A DNA stretch of 41,909 nucleotides from Priapulus caudatus (GCF_000485595.1 NW_014577739.1:72238-114146); one strand, 5' to 3'. Shown: positions 1 through 12,189, counted from the first letter of the stretch. Notes: generated by a model from the letters alone, not told the origin. A program made the numbers and translations.

Positions 1-29
1 GGTGTGTGTGCGCTCTGGCTCGAGCGTGA

Positions 30-158
30 TCGTTCGTTCGTTCGTTCGTTCGTTTGTTCGTTCGTTCGTTCGTTTGTTCGCTCGTTCGTTCGTTCGTTCG
101 TTCGCTTGTTCGTTCGTTCGTTCGTTTGCTCCTTCGTTCGTTCGTTCGTTCGTTCGTG
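30..158. repeat. TTCG tetranucleotide microsatellite
   Basis: About 130 bases of GTTC/TTCG repeats with occasional GTTT, GCTC and CCTT variant units. No coding content. Confidence 0.95.
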
Positions 159-169
159 GCCGTCAGAAG

Positions 170-1640
170 ACTGACTGATTTTACCATTGGATCTTGGCTG
201 CTTATATAGGAGCCCGCGGTAACGTAGGATCCAGGCTGCGCCTCCCTGTCCCGTGCCTCGGTGCCTGGCCGTTGTCCCCCCTCGCTTAACACGTGTACAG
301 GTGATGCAACCCCCTTGGTCCAGTATACGCGCGAGTGTCGTACCCCCTTGTATGCCACGTGCTCGGCTGGCGCCGCTCTCTCGCCCGGCGCGTGTACGTG
401 ATGGTGCAACTCCCTGACCTCCCACATCGGCTGGCGCCACCCGCTCGCAGGAAAACTTTCTATCTCTGTTGCGGTGGCTGGTCTCTGGTTGTATGACGTC
501 ATCCCCCCTGAACTCCACAACTCTTCACTCCCTCCTGAAATCTCCACACTAGTAGCCTAGTAGCCTAGTAGGCCTAGTAGTAGTAGTAGTAGGCTTACTA
601 GTAATTATTGTAACATGTACTTGTAATAATAGAAGTATTCGTAGGTGTGCATAGAATTGTATGACCCTGAGTGAAGCCCTGTGTAAACAGAATTTCTAGT
701 GTAGTCGAGTAAACAGTGTGTCGCCATGCTCTCTATCCTTGTACCGAACTGTCGACCAGGTAGGAGTCTCACTCTATGTTATAGCCGGCAGAGCTGCCGG
801 TCGAGCAGGCAAAGTCGTACGCAAATAGTAGGTCGCAGGGGAGAGATATAGAAATAAGTTGTCAACTGAAAATGCTAAGAATAGCTTGTAACATAATTAT
901 TTGATATCTCCTGCTTATTATGAGCTATAATACTTATAGAAATGTAATACTAATAGTTATCATATTGTAAAAATCCTCGAAACTTCAAATGTGCTGTTGC
1001 TTTTGACTTTTTGCTCACGTGACTACAATGGCTAACATGACATCTGCACCCACATAATTATATTACTTTTTTAAAACGAACATAATGGGAAACATGAGAA
1101 CATCACATTGGAGCTTCAAGATGGATACGCGGCAGTGACGATTGCAGGGCTAGACTGGTACCGACCTTCACTCAGCCAACTATCGTTGGCTACACTGAAG
1201 TGAGTTACGCTAGCGTGTGTAACTCTCCACCGCGCAGCACTCTAGCTCAGTCAGCCGAGCGTTTTCTAAAAAAACTACTTGAAAATGATATGTACATGGA
1301 CTCGTTGCGCCATCTATGGGACGCGATAACTTCGAAAATAATGTCAGGGCATGAAACAGCCAAAACGGTAAATTCATTTTCTACAGGAAAACGACGCGCG
1401 CCGAGCAGCAAACCAACAATAACGACCATTGGTATAAACTCTATACCTACGTGCGGAATGAAAATGGTTGTGGAATCGCCACAACTGCTCAATTGAGCGA
1501 TTATGGGGCTTTTATGCTCTCCCAAAGGGCACTGTCGAAACAGTGTTCTAAACAGGGCAGCGAATCCGATAAAATTGCCCGCTCCGCGGCGTTGTTCGCG
1601 CTTCGCGCGGATATCCGGCTGCAGATCGTCCAGTTAGTAT
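170..1640. other. Stretch without recognisable gene
   Basis: Mixed unique sequence. The only structure seen is a short CTAGTAG/TAG-rich tandem run at about 549-603. Short open frames at 1200-1645 have no recognisable domain, no coding-like neighbours and overlap one another on both strands, so no gene is called. Confidence 0.5.
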
Positions 1641-1641
1641 T

Positions 1642-1738
1642 GTAGAGATCAGTGCCCATGACCTACTATATGCTGTGATTGGAGAGTGGTCTATCTTGTG
1701 CCTCCGGCTATGGTGTACGAACGAGGTCTTTGGTCATA
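1642..1738. repeat. Dispersed repeat motif shared with 9992-10053
   Basis: The run CATGACCTACTA...GGAGAGTGG..TC.TTGTGCC is seen here and again at about 9992-10053, followed in both places by GTCTTTGGT. It looks like the end of a dispersed element. Here it overlaps the left edge of the foldback element. Confidence 0.55.
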
Positions 1739-3375
1739 CTACAAATATGCTTAAATGGACATAATTTTAGCTTAAATGGACCTAAAGATTGCTGAAATGG
1801 ACAGACGCGTAAATATGCTGATTGGCTAAATAGGCCTGATAAAGGAATAATGCTGATTGATGCAAAGAACTGCTGATTGATATAAACAACATGGTTCAAA
1901 TAGCCTATATCAGAGAATAAACGCCCATTCACGCTAAACAAATGTCCATTTCAGCAATATGTCTGCCTCGTTGCTGATTATCAGCACTAACAAAGTCTAT
2001 TTCAGCTAATTGTTCTCACTTTTGCTGATATCAGCGTAAGAAATATGCTGAACATGGACTACGAACGCGGTCATACTACAAATATGCTTAATTGGACTAA
2101 TTTGTAGCTTAAATGGACCTAGAAATTGCTGAAATTGACCTAAATATCTGATTTGGTAATAGGCTTGATTCGAAGCAAGGAATTAAGGCTGATGATGCAA
2201 CAACTGTGATTGATACAAACAACATGCAAATAGCTATATCAGCCGAATAAAAGGCGCATTAACGGCTAAGACAAATGTCCATTTCAGAAGATATGTCTCC
2301 TCCATTGCTGATATCTAGCAATACCAGAAAAGTTCATTCCGCATAAATGTCGTCTTTTGCTGAATATCAGCGGCTAAGAAGGGCCATATCAGAATTATAT
2401 TCTAATTAGGCAAGCATTTTTAACATTTTCCACACGATGCAGGCCGGAGGAAGTAGAGTAGTACTGGGTAGAGTGGAGTAGGGAGAGAGCTGAGTGAAGA
2501 ATGAGGAAGGGGAGAAGGGAGAAACATGGTGGAGGAGGGGGAGAAGCTGGTGGATAAAGCCGGAAGGGGAGAAGGAGGGGGAAGGGGAGCTGGTGGAGGA
2601 GTGGGGAGAAGGGAGAATGTGGTGGAGAAGGAGGAGAGGGGAAGCTGCGGAGAATGAGGAGGGGAAGAGAGAGTGTGGAGCAAGCACGGAGGAGGAGGAG
2701 AAGCTGGTGGCAGAAAGAAGAGGGGAGAAAGCTGTGTGGAGAATGAGAGGGGAGAAGGGAGAAGCAACTCGGTGAGGGAGGAAGGGAGAAGCTGGTGGAG
2801 AAGCAGGGAAGGGGAGAAGGGGGAGAGAGGGAGCTGGTGGAGGAGGAGGGGGAAGAAAGAAGAAGGCTGAGATATTTAACTGATTACCAGCAAAGGAGAC
2901 ATTTATGCTAAATGGACTTTTCTAGCGCCTGATGATCAGCAAGATGGGACAAATTTTGTCATTAGTATGACCTCGTTCGTAGTCATTTTAGCATAGTTCT
3001 TAGCTGCTGAAATATCAGGCAAAAGGAGACATTATGCTGAAATAGACGCTTTTTGCTAGTGGCTGATATCAGCAAGAGACGACATATTGCTGAATGGACC
3101 ATTTGTTTAGCGTGAATGGGCGTTTATTCGGCTGATATTAAGGCTATTATGAACATGTTGTTTGTATCAATCACAGTTTTTTCATTCAATCAGCAACTAT
3201 TCTGCTTGAATCAGCCGCCTATTAGGCCAGATGCAGCAAATTTAGGTCCATTAGCAGTTTTTAAGGTATATTTAACACTTTTAGGTTCTATTTAGCAAAT
3301 GTTTTTTAGGTCCATTTAGAGCTAAATTAGTCTCTGTTAAGCATACTTGCGTATGCCCCTCGTTCGTACACCATA
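1709..3375. mobile_element. Foldback-type element with long imperfect inverted arms
   Basis: The 18 bases at 1709-1726 (TATGGTGTACGAACGAGG) reappear as an exact reverse complement at 3358-3375. Inward of both ends the same motifs run in opposite orientation: AATATGCTTAA-type, TTAAATGGACCTAAA and TGCTGATATCAGC. The left arm itself holds two related copies, starting near 1729 and 2067 (both GGTCATACTACAAATATGCTTAA). The core at 2450-2872 is an unrelated purine tract. AGAGATCAGTGC occurs as a direct repeat at 1644-1655 and 3414-3425, which could be flanking duplication. No transposase is seen, so the element is non-autonomous; its superfamily is not determined. Confidence 0.6.
2450..2872. repeat. 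Polypurine (GGAGAAGGGA-like) minisatellite
   Basis: About 420 bases almost entirely A/G on the plus strand, built of degenerate GAGAAG, GGTGGAG and GAAGCTGGTGG units. It forms the central loop of the foldback element. Open frames on both strands (Glu/Gly/Arg-rich, or Ser/Pro-rich) arise only from the composition. Confidence 0.85.
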
Positions 3376-4400
3376 TCCGCCCACGATCTCTACTATAACA
3401 CGTTTAGATAGTAAGAGATCAGTGCTCCGGCACTAATACGATCTTTGGGTCCACATTGGCACCGGCCCCCGGTCATCTGCGCATGCGCGAGCATTTCGTG
3501 CGTCTGCTCGCTTTTAAGGAGGCGGCAAAGTGCCTCCGCGATTGTTCAACGGTTGCACTATTCCAGTATAGAAAAGAGCGCAGTTTTCTCGAATTCTTGG
3601 GCAAATTTGTCAGTAGATGCATAAATTTGGCATCTGCACACGTGAGATTGGATGCCGATAGACCGTTTGGGATGAATTTCAATCGTTTTGTGGAAAAATT
3701 GTGCAATATGCGTGGTTGTCGTGAGCCATGGACCAAGGCAGCTGCGTTTGAGAGTTAGGGTACGCGACAAACTGGTGGAATTTCGCATCATAGAGGGCAA
3801 AGTTTCGATGCGATTGCGGTTAATGTGCAGTGATTTTGCTGAATAAAATGCTGCGCGTGTTTATAGATAACTGTTTACGTATTTTAATTATTTTTGTGTG
3901 CGCTCATTCAGGTCTTGCTGCCTATGGCCCTCACTGTTGGATAAACACGCTAAAGGGTCGCCGTGGGTGAGTGTTAGCTATAGAATCACGGAAAAACGTG
4001 TTTTGAGAATACTTTTAGTGCAGATATGCAGAGAGGAGATTTGGAACGACTCAGTGAGGAGCAAAGTTAAGTTTTTTGTAAAAATACTCGAAAAAACTGT
4101 AAAAAAAAACATGCTTGAATGATTTGGCGAGGGGCATGCTACAATACTATTTCTAAAAAGTAAAGACGACGGCGAATTCGCAAAAGTCTGCGGAATTGAA
4201 TTTGGAAGGAAATTCAAATATACATCTGCCGAACTCAAGATATTTACCCAATGCCAGCCTCTTGTCGAAACAGCTCAGCTCTGGCCGTCGTCCGGGGCTC
4301 TGGCAACACAAATGTGTCACGCACGTAGCACAGAATTTTGTGATATGTATGTAGTATGGTGTATATATATACTATTAATTTATCCGGTCNCTAGCTCTAG
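3376..4400. other. Stretch without recognisable gene
   Basis: No repeat or coding signature identified. A 100-codon plus-strand frame at 3456-3758 shows no recognisable domain and has comparable open frames on the opposite strand. A single N sits at 4390. Confidence 0.4.
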
Positions 4401-4443
4401 TACTATAGCCCGCGCGGCAGTTTATCGAACGCGGGCTATAGTA
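4401..4443. repeat. Perfect 14 bp inverted repeat (hairpin)
   Basis: TACTATAGCCCGCG at 4401-4414 is followed, after a 15-base loop, by its exact reverse complement at 4430-4443. A single N lies 11 bases before it. Just downstream CAGGGTACGTTCCGG is repeated at 4455-4469 and 4486-4500. The structure may be a transposon end or a scaffold-join artefact. Confidence 0.7.
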
Positions 4444-4519
4444 TTAGATAGTACCAGGGTACGTTCCGGTATACCGGACCGTACCCAGGGTACGTTCCGG
4501 CAGTACCCCGGGGGACATA

Positions 4520-6185
4520 GACCCTCTCAGCCTAAGTTATAAGTCATACGTCTAAGCCTACGCCTAAGCTGAACATGAGCGCGGTTAAGATTGGCATTAG
4601 AAACACAGGCAGCGCGCACTGACCTATATATGTTATAGTGACCAAATCCTAGCGTTGTCGCAACCTACAACCATGTTTTAATTAACTTACAATGGAGTAG
4701 AATTTCCGTTATAACATACACCTTACTGACCTTAGTAACGCACAGAGCACGCGCCTAACGCGTGCCCTTCGTTTTCTAACTGCGTAGAGTAAGTCCGCGC
4801 ACGACGCGCGCGGGCGCGGGTTGACACCGCGAGTAGTTCAGGCGTGGCATGTAGCCACACGTAGTTATCCTAGGTAGTCCTACGTAGTCAAGTCATGTAG
4901 TTCTATACGTAGAATTATTATAGAATTATCTATTCTGTTACAACAAGACGTGTTATCTTTACTGTGATCTTCATCGTCACTCGTCTTACGTCGCACGAGA
5001 GACAAAGAGAAGCTGACATCCTTCAAGCGGAAACGCAAGCACGAAACGGAACAACGGGTTAAGAACAATTAATAACACAACGCAAGGTTTAGAACATTAC
5101 CTGAGTATACGATACGAAGCGAGTATCATTTCATTATTTCTAATCTCTATTTATCCTTCTCGCTCTTTCTATAAGAAAGAGAATCAGAAGCCTCCTTCAG
5201 GGCTAGAGTACAGATTTCCCTACTACTCCCGGCAACTTTCCGTCTGAATACGACGGAAATGTGGATCAATGTGGCCGACGATTTTCACCGACAACATCGG
5301 CATTCATCCGTTGAAATGGGAAAAGACGTCTCATTAGTGATCATTTGTAAGCTTGCGTTTCTAACTCAAGAGAACACAATTTTATAGAGAACGGGCCGCT
5401 GTCTTCGCTAAATTCGTAGCCAAGTTCGCGTGATGTTGTAACGTTGAATAAAGATTTGTTGAATAAATGATATAGAAGGAATCGAAACTTGTGTATTAAC
5501 TGAATAAACTTTAATATATGCTCGCACACAGTGTGTCCATCTTGCACCAAGAGACAAAGAAACGCGCACACGCGCGTAAGCGCGTGTGCTTATACTCTCG
5601 CGACCACAACCAGACTCCCCCACTCTACATCTCTCTTTCCTCAAAACCCCCGTCATGTCTACACTCGATCTGCACTCCTATTTCACAATGACGCGAGAAT
5701 ATGCCTAACCTAAAACTCGCTTATCCAACTTCCTGTAACATCAATGCGACCACACAAAATGCGCGACGCTGTGTCTAGATAGACTATTACTAAAACAATC
5801 CCTAGTCTAACTTCACTGACTACTCTATGTAAACATCTGTAAAACATATGTTACAATGTGATATTTTACACCCCTTTCATCACTTTTTCGACCGAAAATT
5901 TTTTCCGCCGGATTTCAAACATTACCCAGGCAGCTAAGGAACGCATCTGAAAAAGACTGATCTACGGAGAAATTCTAAGCTTCAGAGAGTCGGATCCAGT
6001 ATTTTTAAAGACGGAGGATGGTTAAGAGCGATTAAGGCGCCGCGGGTGGAAGCGGAGGATAGCAGAATGCTCGCCATCTTGGTTCTTGGAACATTTTCAG
6101 CTTTATATACTGATCGCAACGATTTCTTTTCGGAGGAAACACTTCATTGATGGAGAGATGTTGGGGTGAGCGGGGTGGGAGGGTT
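4520..6185. other. Stretch without recognisable gene
   Basis: AT-rich sequence with scattered CG-rich islands near 4790-4830 and 5560-5590. Nothing that can be supported as a gene or repeat family was found. Confidence 0.4.
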
Positions 6186-9100
6186 AATTAAAAATAGACA
6201 CAGCAAAACAGTTATTGCATTAGCATTCATAATTTTAATTCTGTATCATAAAAATATCGCAAAGCTTGCAAAGAGTGCACAATTTCATCGGCACCAGTAC
6301 GTACTTCCCCACACGACCGCGCGCTACGCACGCACATGCACGCACGCCACGCACGCTTCAGGGATGTCTACTGGTAGAATGTTATCATATAAATCCATGC
6401 AAGGATAACTCCTCTTCATTTTAAATGCATACTCTTTGCAAAATATGATTCTTCTCGGGCGATATTGCGCATGCGCGAGCACCGTTTCAGGCGTGCAGTA
6501 CGGACTAAAGAAAACGGCATAATATTGCTTCCTGAGAGGGGTAAGAGACTAAAGAAAAGCGGCAGGGAAGATAGCTGAGGCGGGTAGAAAAAGAATTAGG
6601 CTGAGCGAGGGACAGGGGAGACAAAGGGAAATACGGGAAAGGGTGAAGTAGCAGTTTTGCACCTTTCAGGCTAGGGCGCTCTCCTAATTATAAACACAGG
6701 TGTACTGATAACAATTAATTACAGATATCTATGCTGAGATACTCCCTAACCATATTAAATGAATATTCATTACAAAATATAACTCCTCTGGTAAGATATT
6801 GCGCATGCGTCAACACACTAACGTAGCCAGATTATGTACTGACTGGTATATCTAGTAGGCACCTTACATGCAAGGCCTTCTTCCTATTTATTAAGGGATG
6901 TCTACTGATAGAATGTTATCATATAAATCCATGCTAGGATAACTCCTCTTCATTTTAAATGCATACTCTTTGAAAATATGATTCTTCTCGGGCGATATTG
7001 CGCATGCGCGAGCACCGTTTCAGGCGTGCAGTACGGACTAAAGAAAACGGCATAATATAGCTTGCTGTGGGAGAGAGGGGTAAGAGACTGAAGAAAATCG
7101 GCAGGGAAGAGAGCTGAGGGGAGGTAGAAGAAGAATTAGGCTAAACGAGAGACAGGGGAGACAATGGGAAATACGGAAAGGGGTGAAGTAGCAGTTTTGC
7201 ACCCTACAGGCTATGGCGCTCTCCTAATTATAAACACAGGTGTACTGATAACAATTAATTACGAAAATCTATGCTGAGATACCCCCTAACCATATTAAAT
7301 GCATATTCATCACAAAATATAACTCCTCTGGTAAGGTATTGCGCATGCGTCAACATACTAACGTAGCCAGGTTATGTACTGACTGGTATATGTAGTGGGC
7401 ACCTTACATGCAAGGCCTTCTTCCTAATTATTAAGGGATGTCTACTGATAGATTGTTATCATATAAATCCATGCTAGGATAACTCCTCTTCATTTTAAAT
7501 GCATAATCTTTGCAAAATATTTCTTCTCAGGAGATATTGCGCATGCGCGAGCACCGTTTCAGGCGTGTAGTACCGACTAAAGAAAACTGCATAATATAGC
7601 TTGCTCTGAGAGAGAGGGGTAAAAAACTGAGGAAAAGCGGCAAGGAAGATAGCTGAGTGGCGGTAGAAGAAGAATTAGGCTGAGCGAGGGACAGGGGAGA
7701 CAATGGGAAATACGGGAAGGGGCGAAGTAGCAGTTTTGCACCCTACAGGCTAGGGCGCTCTCCTAATTATAAACACAGGTGTACTGATAACAATTAATTA
7801 CAGATATCTATGCTGAGATACCACCCAACCATATTAAATGCATATTCATCACAAAATATAACTCCGCTGGTAAGATATTGCGCATGCGTCAACCCTAACG
7901 TAGCCAGGTTATGTACTGACTGGTATATGTAGTGGGCAGCTTACATGCAAGGCCTTCCTCCTATTTATTAAGGGATGTCTTCTGATAGAATGTTATCATA
8001 TAAATCCATGCTAGGATATAACTTCTCTTTATTTTAAATGCATACTCTTTGCAAAATATGATTCTTCTCGGGATATATTGCGCATGTGCGAGCACCGTTT
8101 TAGGCGTGCAGTACGGACTAAAGAAAACTGCATAATATAGCTTGCTGTGGGAGAGAGAGGAAGGGGGGTAATGAGACTGAAACGAAAAGCGGGCAGGGCG
8201 ACAGCTGAGGGGCGGTAGAAGAAGAATTAGGCTGAGCGAGGGACAGGGGAGACAATGGGAAATACGGGAAAGGGTGAAGTAGCAGTTTTGCACCTTACAG
8301 GCTAGGGCGCTCTCCTAATTATAAACACAGGTGTACTGATAACAATTAATTACAGAAATCTATGCTGAGATACCCCTAACCATATTAAATGCATATTCAT
8401 CACAAAATATAACTCCGCTGGTAAGATATTGCGCATGCGTCAACACTCTAACGTATCCAGGTTATGTACTGACTGGTATGTAGTGGGCACCTTACATGCA
8501 AGGCCTTCTTCCTAATTATTAAGGGATGTCTACTGATAGATTGTTAACATATAAATCCATGCTAGGATAACTCCTCTTTATTTTAAATGCATAATTTTTG
8601 CAAAATATTTCTTCTCGGGAGATATTGCGCACGCGCGGTCACCATTTCAGGTGTGTAGTACCGACTAAAGAAAACTGCATAATATAGCTTGCTGTGGGAG
8701 AGAGGGGTAAGAGACTGAAGAAAAGCGGCAGGGACGACAGCTGAGGGGCGGTAGAAGAAGAATTAGGCTGAGCGAGGGACAGGGGAGACAATGGGAAATA
8801 CGGGAAAGGGTGAAGTAGCAGTTTTGCACCCTACAGGCTAGGGCGCTCTCCTAATTATAAACACAGGTGTACTGATAACAATTAATTACAGATATCTATG
8901 CTGAGATACCACCCAACCATATTAAATGCATATTCATCACAAAATATAACTCCGCTGGTAATATATTGCGCATGAGTCAACACACTAACGTAGCCAGGTT
9001 ATGTACTGACTGGTATATGTAGTGGGCAGCTTACATGCAAGGCCTTCTTCCTAATTATTAAGGGATGTCTACTGATAGATTGTTAGCATATAAATCCATG

Positions 9101-9703
9101 CTAGGATAACTCCTCTTCATTTTAAATGCATAATCTTTGCAAAATATTTCTTGTCGGGGGATATTGGGCATGCGCGGTTACCGTTTCAGGCGTGCAGTAC
9201 GGACTAAAGAAAACTGCATAATATAGCTTGCTCTGAGAGAGAGGTAAGAAACTGAGGAAAAGCGACAGGGAAGATAGCTAAGGGGCGGTAGAAGAAGAAT
9301 TAGGCTGAGCGAGGGACAGGGGAGACAATGGGAAATACGGGAAAGGGTGAAGTAGCAGTTTTGCACCCTACAGGCTAGGGCGCTCTCCTAATTATTAACA
9401 AAGGTGTACTGATAACAATTAATTACAAAAATCTATGCTGAGATACCCCTCAACCATATTAAATGCATATTCATCACAAAATATCACTCCGCTGGTAAGA
9501 TATTGCGCATGAGTCAACACACTAACGTAGCCAGGTTATGTACTGACTGGTATATGTAGTGGGCACCTTACATGCAAGGCCTTCTTCCTATTTATTAAGG
9601 GATGTCTACTGATAGAATGTTATCATATAAATCCATGCTAAGATAACTCCTCTTTATTTTAAATGCATAATCATTGCAAAATATGATTCTTCTCGGGAGA
9701 TAN
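6186..9703. repeat. Satellite array, ~538 bp unit, six to seven copies
   Basis: The landmark GGGATGTCTACTGATAGA (variants) recurs at about 6361, 6895, 7437, 7975, 8525, 9063 and 9601, a spacing of 534-550 bp. Each unit carries an AATTATAAACACAGGTGTACTG stretch, two GCGCATGCG(C)-type motifs and a purine-rich segment with GAGGGGTAAGAGACTGAAGAAAA. The array is preceded by a leader (6190-6285) found again before the second block at 14898. It stops abruptly at the N at 9703. Open frames on either strand are shadows. Confidence 0.92.
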
Positions 9704-10048
9704 CGCCTGTGCACAAACAACACTGGCCCACCTGGTACTACAGTATCAACGAAGATGCACAACTCTTGTCACGATGGATTCGACAAAAAAAGAGATGTTT
9801 TCTCACCTTTCCGGTAATCTTTGGGAACCTGAAGAAGACAGGTCGGCTTACACTGACGACTTGAGGCCATTTACAGGCAGAACAGAAGCTGAAGCTGACA
9901 GCACACAGCAGACAGTTGCAGCAGTAGCAGATAGAGCAGCATCCGGGTCAACTCGTGTGAACTTGCCTTCCTAAATGCGGTTTGTGGCGACCATGACCTA
10001 CTACGCTATTATTGGAGAGTGGTCATCTTGTGCCTAACGGCACTATAC
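9704..10048. other. Stretch without recognisable gene
   Basis: Begins directly after a single N that truncates the satellite. Contains a 66-codon frame (9774-9974) with no recognisable domain, then the dispersed motif shared with 1642-1738. Confidence 0.4.
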
Positions 10049-10130
10049 GAGTCTTTGGTGTGAACGCTTCGTCCCGGGACGCATTTTTCGTTTTCGACCC
10101 GAGTTCCTTCCGCTAGTGTGAACGGCCGGC
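10049..10130. mobile_element. Fragment of the GTGTGAACG transposon family
   Basis: GTGTGAACGCTTCGTCCCGG, GACGCATTT and CGACCCGAG closely match, in reverse orientation, the 5' part of the transposon at 17760-18255 (CGTCCCGG..AAGCGTTCACAC near 17816-17840). Taken as a decayed copy upstream of the GPCR gene. Confidence 0.6.
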
Positions 10131-10193
10131 TATAGAAACGGAGCGTTTGGATAGCGGTTCGGGCGCTAGAATTTGTTTCATTTCTTGAAACCG

Positions 10194-10340
10194 CTATATA
10201 TATATATATATATATATAATTATATAGGGAGGGAAGGATATGGAGAGGGAGATAGAGATAGCGCGAGCGAGCGAGCGAGCAAGAGCGAGAGAGAGTGAGA
10301 GAGAGACAGGGGGAGAGAGCGATGGAGCGAGAGGGGGGAA
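10194..10340. repeat. TA dinucleotide run followed by GA-rich tract
   Basis: (TA)n at about 10194-10222, then GAGA/GCGAGCGAG purine tract to about 10340. It lies 110 bases before the GPCR start codon, so it is in the likely promoter or 5' UTR. A regulatory role is possible but not shown. Confidence 0.8.
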
Positions 10341-10448
10341 GGGAGACTGCATATCCATCCTATTTACACAACCTACACTGAACTAACGACACGAGTATCC
10401 TCACGCGTACAATTACAGCGCGAGAGCAAAATCCTCCGAGCCGTCGCC

Positions 10449-11539
10449 ATGACGACGGAGGCGTCTGCCAACGCAACCGCCGCCGCGGGGAACGCCACCA
10501 GCGCCGCCGCTCTGCCCATCATCAACCCGCTGCTCGTCGGCTACCCGCTGCTGCGCTGGATCGTCGTCGCCCTCGTCGGCATCGAGGCGACGGCGACGTG
10601 CATCTGCAACGTCCTCGTCCTGCGCGTCATCGCGTCGGAGAAGAAGAAGACGAAGCTGCATCTGCTCATCGGTAACCTGGCGGTCGCCGACGCCGGTGTC
10701 GGCTTCACCGTGTTCTCCACGCCGTGCAGATGGCCGCCGGCTTCTGGCCGCTCGGCTACACCGGCTGCGCCGTGTGGCTGATCACGGACGGAGTGTTCAC
10801 GAGCGCGACCATCTACATCGTCTTCACGATCTCCGTCGATCGGGTGATGTCGGTGACGCGGCCGCTCCACTACCGCACCGCCGTCACGAAAGCCACCGTC
10901 GCCGTCGTCGTCGTGCCGTGGTTGCTGGCGGCCGGCTTCCCGGTGCCCGTCTACGCCGGCGAGCAGATACCGGAGTACACGTGCCGCGCCGACTGGGTGA
11001 ACCACCAGGCCGCGCTGCAGGTGTATACGATCGTGCTCTTCTACGCGCCACTGATCGTCATCACTATCTGCTGCGCGCGCATCGCTGCCGCCGTGCTGAG
11101 CAGGAGCAAGATGAAGCCCGGCGGCGCTACGGTGGCGCCATCCGACGTCGACAACGGCACCGTCAGCGGCGTCGGAGTCTTCGTCGTTTCGACGACGCAT
11201 GCTGGCCAGGCGGCGACCGGCCCCGGGGTTTCCTCCGTGGCTTCCTCCGTGACAGAGGGGGAGCGGGAGAGGAGCCGGAAGGCGGCGAAGGCGCTGCGGC
11301 GCGAGCAGGTCGTAGCAATGACGATGTGTCTCATCGTCTTCTCGTTCATCTGCTGCTGGTGTCCGTGGAGCTTCTATCTGGCGATGATCAGCTACAATCC
11401 GGCTTTTTTCTCGCAGGCGATATTCAACTTCGTCTGGGCGATGCCCTATCACAATTCGCTGCTCGATCCGATTCTGTACAACGTGACGAACGCCGAGTTT
11501 CGGAAGAAATTCATCAAGCTGGTTTGCTTTTGGAAGTGA
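10449..11539 (+). CDS. Amine-type class A GPCR, single exon, one frameshift
   Basis: Seven-helix receptor of the rhodopsin class, plasma membrane. Reading needs one added base near 10722-10724: codons 1-92 run from ATG at 10449 (good context, CGCCATGA), then the frame continues from 10724 to TGA at 11537-11539, about 363 residues. Visible features: two N-glycosylation sequons (N8, N15); TM1 CNVLVL; TM2 LAVAD; then WPLGYTGC with C107 (3.25), D114 (3.32, the amine-binding aspartate), DRV at 131-133 in place of DRY, followed by MSVTRPLHY; TM4 PWLLAAGFPVP; ECL2 cysteine in YTCRADW; TM5 FYAPLIV; a short ICL3 of about 80 residues; TM6 CWCPW; TM7 DPILY in place of NPxxY; very short tail ending FWK. 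DRVMSVTRPLHYR resembles histamine H3/muscarinic receptors most, but the ligand cannot be told. The rest of the frame is intact, so an assembly error is more likely than a pseudogene. Confidence 0.88.
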
Positions 11540-12189
11540 TGACCCGAAATCGACAAGGGCAAGGCAGCGTCGATGTTTGTGGACAAGAATAGCGCCCTCG
11601 TGCCCAGCATATTGTGAGCCATGCACTGACTGAACGCCGCTTATCACAACGCGCCACCGGACTAAACGCCAACCACGAGGGCGAGCGCAATGGCCGCGTA
11701 CGTGTTACCGACAGACATTAACACGGGTATCAACCCGTCCAGGACACGTAGGAAGCTGGACAAATAATTCCACAAATTATTGTTAAGTTATTATATACAG
11801 CCCACTGCAATTTACTATTGCGGGAGGTGTGCAATGCCAGGAGATGCATCAATGGAGAGAAAGAACGAAAGGCGTCGGTCAGTTTCAATACTGGAATAAT
11901 TCAGAAAAAGTAGAGATTCTAATTCTGCAAGGGGGGACACCCCAGCCGTTCCGAAGACCACGCCCCAGTCATACAGAGGCTACCGTCGCCTCGGCAGAGA
12001 GTCGAAGCCGCGGAAAGGCGCGTCTTAACTAAGCCCATTGCACCCGCAATGTGCATATACGTTTCCGTACGGCACTCCGTAATCCGCGTCGCATCATCCG
12101 GGTCCACGGTCGGAACGCAATGAAGCCAACGGTTTTAGTATGTTTCCTTGCGTCTTGCTGCCGTTACCGTAAAAAAACAAAAACAAAGA

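Noticed and set aside
2406-2870. Ser/Pro-rich and Glu/Gly-rich frames
   Set aside because: Produced by the polypurine core of the foldback element on both strands.
3456-3758. 100-codon plus-strand frame
   Set aside because: No recognisable domain, no splice or promoter context, and similar-length frames on the other strand.
7961-9366. Repeated minus-strand frames starting MQNCYFTLSRISH
   Set aside because: They recur because the satellite unit recurs, vary by frameshift between units and have no recognisable domain.
10541-11647. 368-codon open frame antisense to the GPCR
   Set aside because: It overlaps the receptor on the opposite strand, has Arg/His/Asp-rich composition caused by GC-rich third positions, and shows no domain.
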